6,610 nucleotides of DNA from an uncultured Burkholderiales bacterium (GTDB lineage Bacteria; Pseudomonadota; Gammaproteobacteria; Burkholderiales; Thiobacillaceae), in assembly GCA_937925755.1 (NCBI GenBank), contig CALAMX010000106.1:1-6610 (forward strand), given 5' to 3'. Positions 6,163-6,610 of the stretch are shown in pieces (position 1 is the first letter of the stretch; each line of letters begins with the position of its first letter). The translations under genes were made by a program, and so were the position numbers. The notes under the pieces are model-generated. The model was not told the origin of the DNA. It was given only the letters and a program-made list of their open reading frames with translations, and did not search any database.

Positions 6163-6508
6163 TGGCTCCGGCCGCTCGCTTTCGCTCGCTTAACCTGCCT
6201 GACGGCAGGTTAGCCTTCGCCGAAACTCTGTTTTGGCTTCGGCCGCCGCTTCGCGGCTTAACATGCGCTACGCGCATGTTAGCCTACGCCGAAACCCTGT
6301 TTTGGCTCCGGCCGCCGCTTCGCGGCTTAACATGCGCTACGCGCATGTTAGCCTACGCCGAAACCCTGTTTTGGCTCCGGCCGCTCGCTTTCGCTCGCTT
6401 AACCTGCCTGACGGCAGGTTAGCCTTCGCCGAAACTGCGTTGTGGCTCCGGCCGCTCGGCTTCGCCTCGCTTAACGTTCGCTGCGCTCACGTTAGCCTCC
6501 GCCGAAAC
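6163..6508 (+). repeat. Tandem array of five 69-71 bp hairpin units
   Basis: Units start at TGGCTYCGG: A 6163, B 6234, C 6303, D 6372, E 6443 (ends 6508). A and D are type 1 (71 bp), B and C type 2 (69 bp), E a third variant. Each has up to three stem-loops. The first is clear in type 2, where GCCGC pairs with GCGGC around TTC. The second always reads AAC...GTT with different matching arms: AACCTGCC/GGCAGGTT, AACATGCGC/GCGCATGTT, or AACGT/ACGTT in E. The third spans unit junctions, GCCGAAAC pairing with GTTTTGGC around three bases (mismatched at D/E). Compensating arm changes indicate that structure rather than sequence is kept. An open plus-strand frame crosses the array, but the repeating peptide is best read as a by-product. 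This is a REP/BIME-like element family of unknown name. Confidence 0.93.
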
Positions 6509-6523
6509 GGAAACGAAGACCGC

Positions 6524-6610
6524 TTACGCGGCCATCGCGTACCGCTCCTTCGCCATCCGTGCCGCTCGTGCCTCTTCTGGGCTATAGGCCTTGCCGGACC
6601 ATAGCATGCG
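6524..6610 (-). CDS. 3' end of an unidentified gene (copy 2, runs off the window)
   Basis: The minus-strand frame enters at base 6610 and ends at TAA (6524-6526), giving 28 residues: RMLW, then SGKAYSPEEARAARMAK and ERYAMAA. The tail is basic, alanine-rich and probably helical. It is 90% identical at the DNA level to 6060-6139, and the changes are mostly synonymous, which supports real translation. The rest of the gene lies outside the window, so the intact parent may be here. I do not recognise the family. A small DNA-binding or antitoxin-like protein would fit the composition, but nothing shows it. Confidence 0.55.
   Translation of the reverse strand, partial: RMLWSGKAYSPEEARAARMAKERYAMAA
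6531..6610 (-). repeat. 80-bp direct repeat, right copy
   Basis: This is the partner of 6060-6139. The repeat array lies exactly between the two copies, so array and gene tail together form about one 471-bp period plus the start of a second. The window ends inside the match. Confidence 0.9.

Noticed and set aside
6120..6422. Plus-strand ORF with repeating peptide motifs across the array, as a repeat protein
   Set aside because: The periodic peptide comes from the DNA repeat (69 bp = 23 codons), the frame shifts in 71-bp units, and there is no ribosome site or independent sign of coding.
6163..6508. CRISPR array
   Set aside because: The units are contiguous, with no unique spacers between short identical repeats, and no cas genes are present.

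Overview
The window is a GC-rich chromosomal segment, most likely from a gammaproteobacterium. The evidence is a MotD-type flagellar stator gene, a convergent PilZ-domain gene, and a short operon coding for two periplasmic thioredoxin-fold proteins, a TolC-type outer-membrane channel and a periplasmic adaptor. The CPFC thioredoxin resembles SoxW-type proteins of sulfur oxidisers, but the window does not prove a sulfur-oxidising lifestyle.

Layout, left to right. Bases 1-68 may be the 3' tail of an upstream gene (motC would be expected there). Bases 101-177 hold one minus-oriented copy of a hairpin repeat. motD (310-1095, +) converges on a 519-residue PilZ-domain protein (1131-2690, -), and both stop codons lie in the arms of one shared inverted repeat. 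Bases 2691-2907 are a divergent intergenic region with three successive potential hairpins. A tightly packed plus-strand operon follows: TlpA-like thioredoxin (2908-3372), CPFC thioredoxin (3374-3898), TolC-like channel (3936-5240) and HlyD/AcrA-type adaptor (5237-5989). Its junctions are close or overlapping (1-nt gap, ATGA overlaps). A 14-codon mini-ORF with ATGA at both ends bridges the only real gap.

The right end (about 6036-6610) is repetitive. Five head-to-tail 69-71 bp units (6163-6508), each able to fold into two or three stem-loops, lie between two 80-bp direct copies of the 3' end of a minus-strand gene. The two copies differ almost only at synonymous positions, so both derive from a translated sequence. 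The single copy at the left end is inverted relative to this array, so about 6 kb of ordinary genes is bracketed by inverted repeats.

How the genes may work together: motD supplies torque-generating stator function, and the PilZ protein is a candidate c-di-GMP effector beside it. The operon would place two thiol-disulfide proteins and an outer-membrane channel/adaptor pair in the envelope, but no inner-membrane pump is present in the window, so its substrate is unknown. The most unusual signals are the covarying hairpin array, the duplicated gene tail, and the mini-ORF/leader arrangement of the operon.
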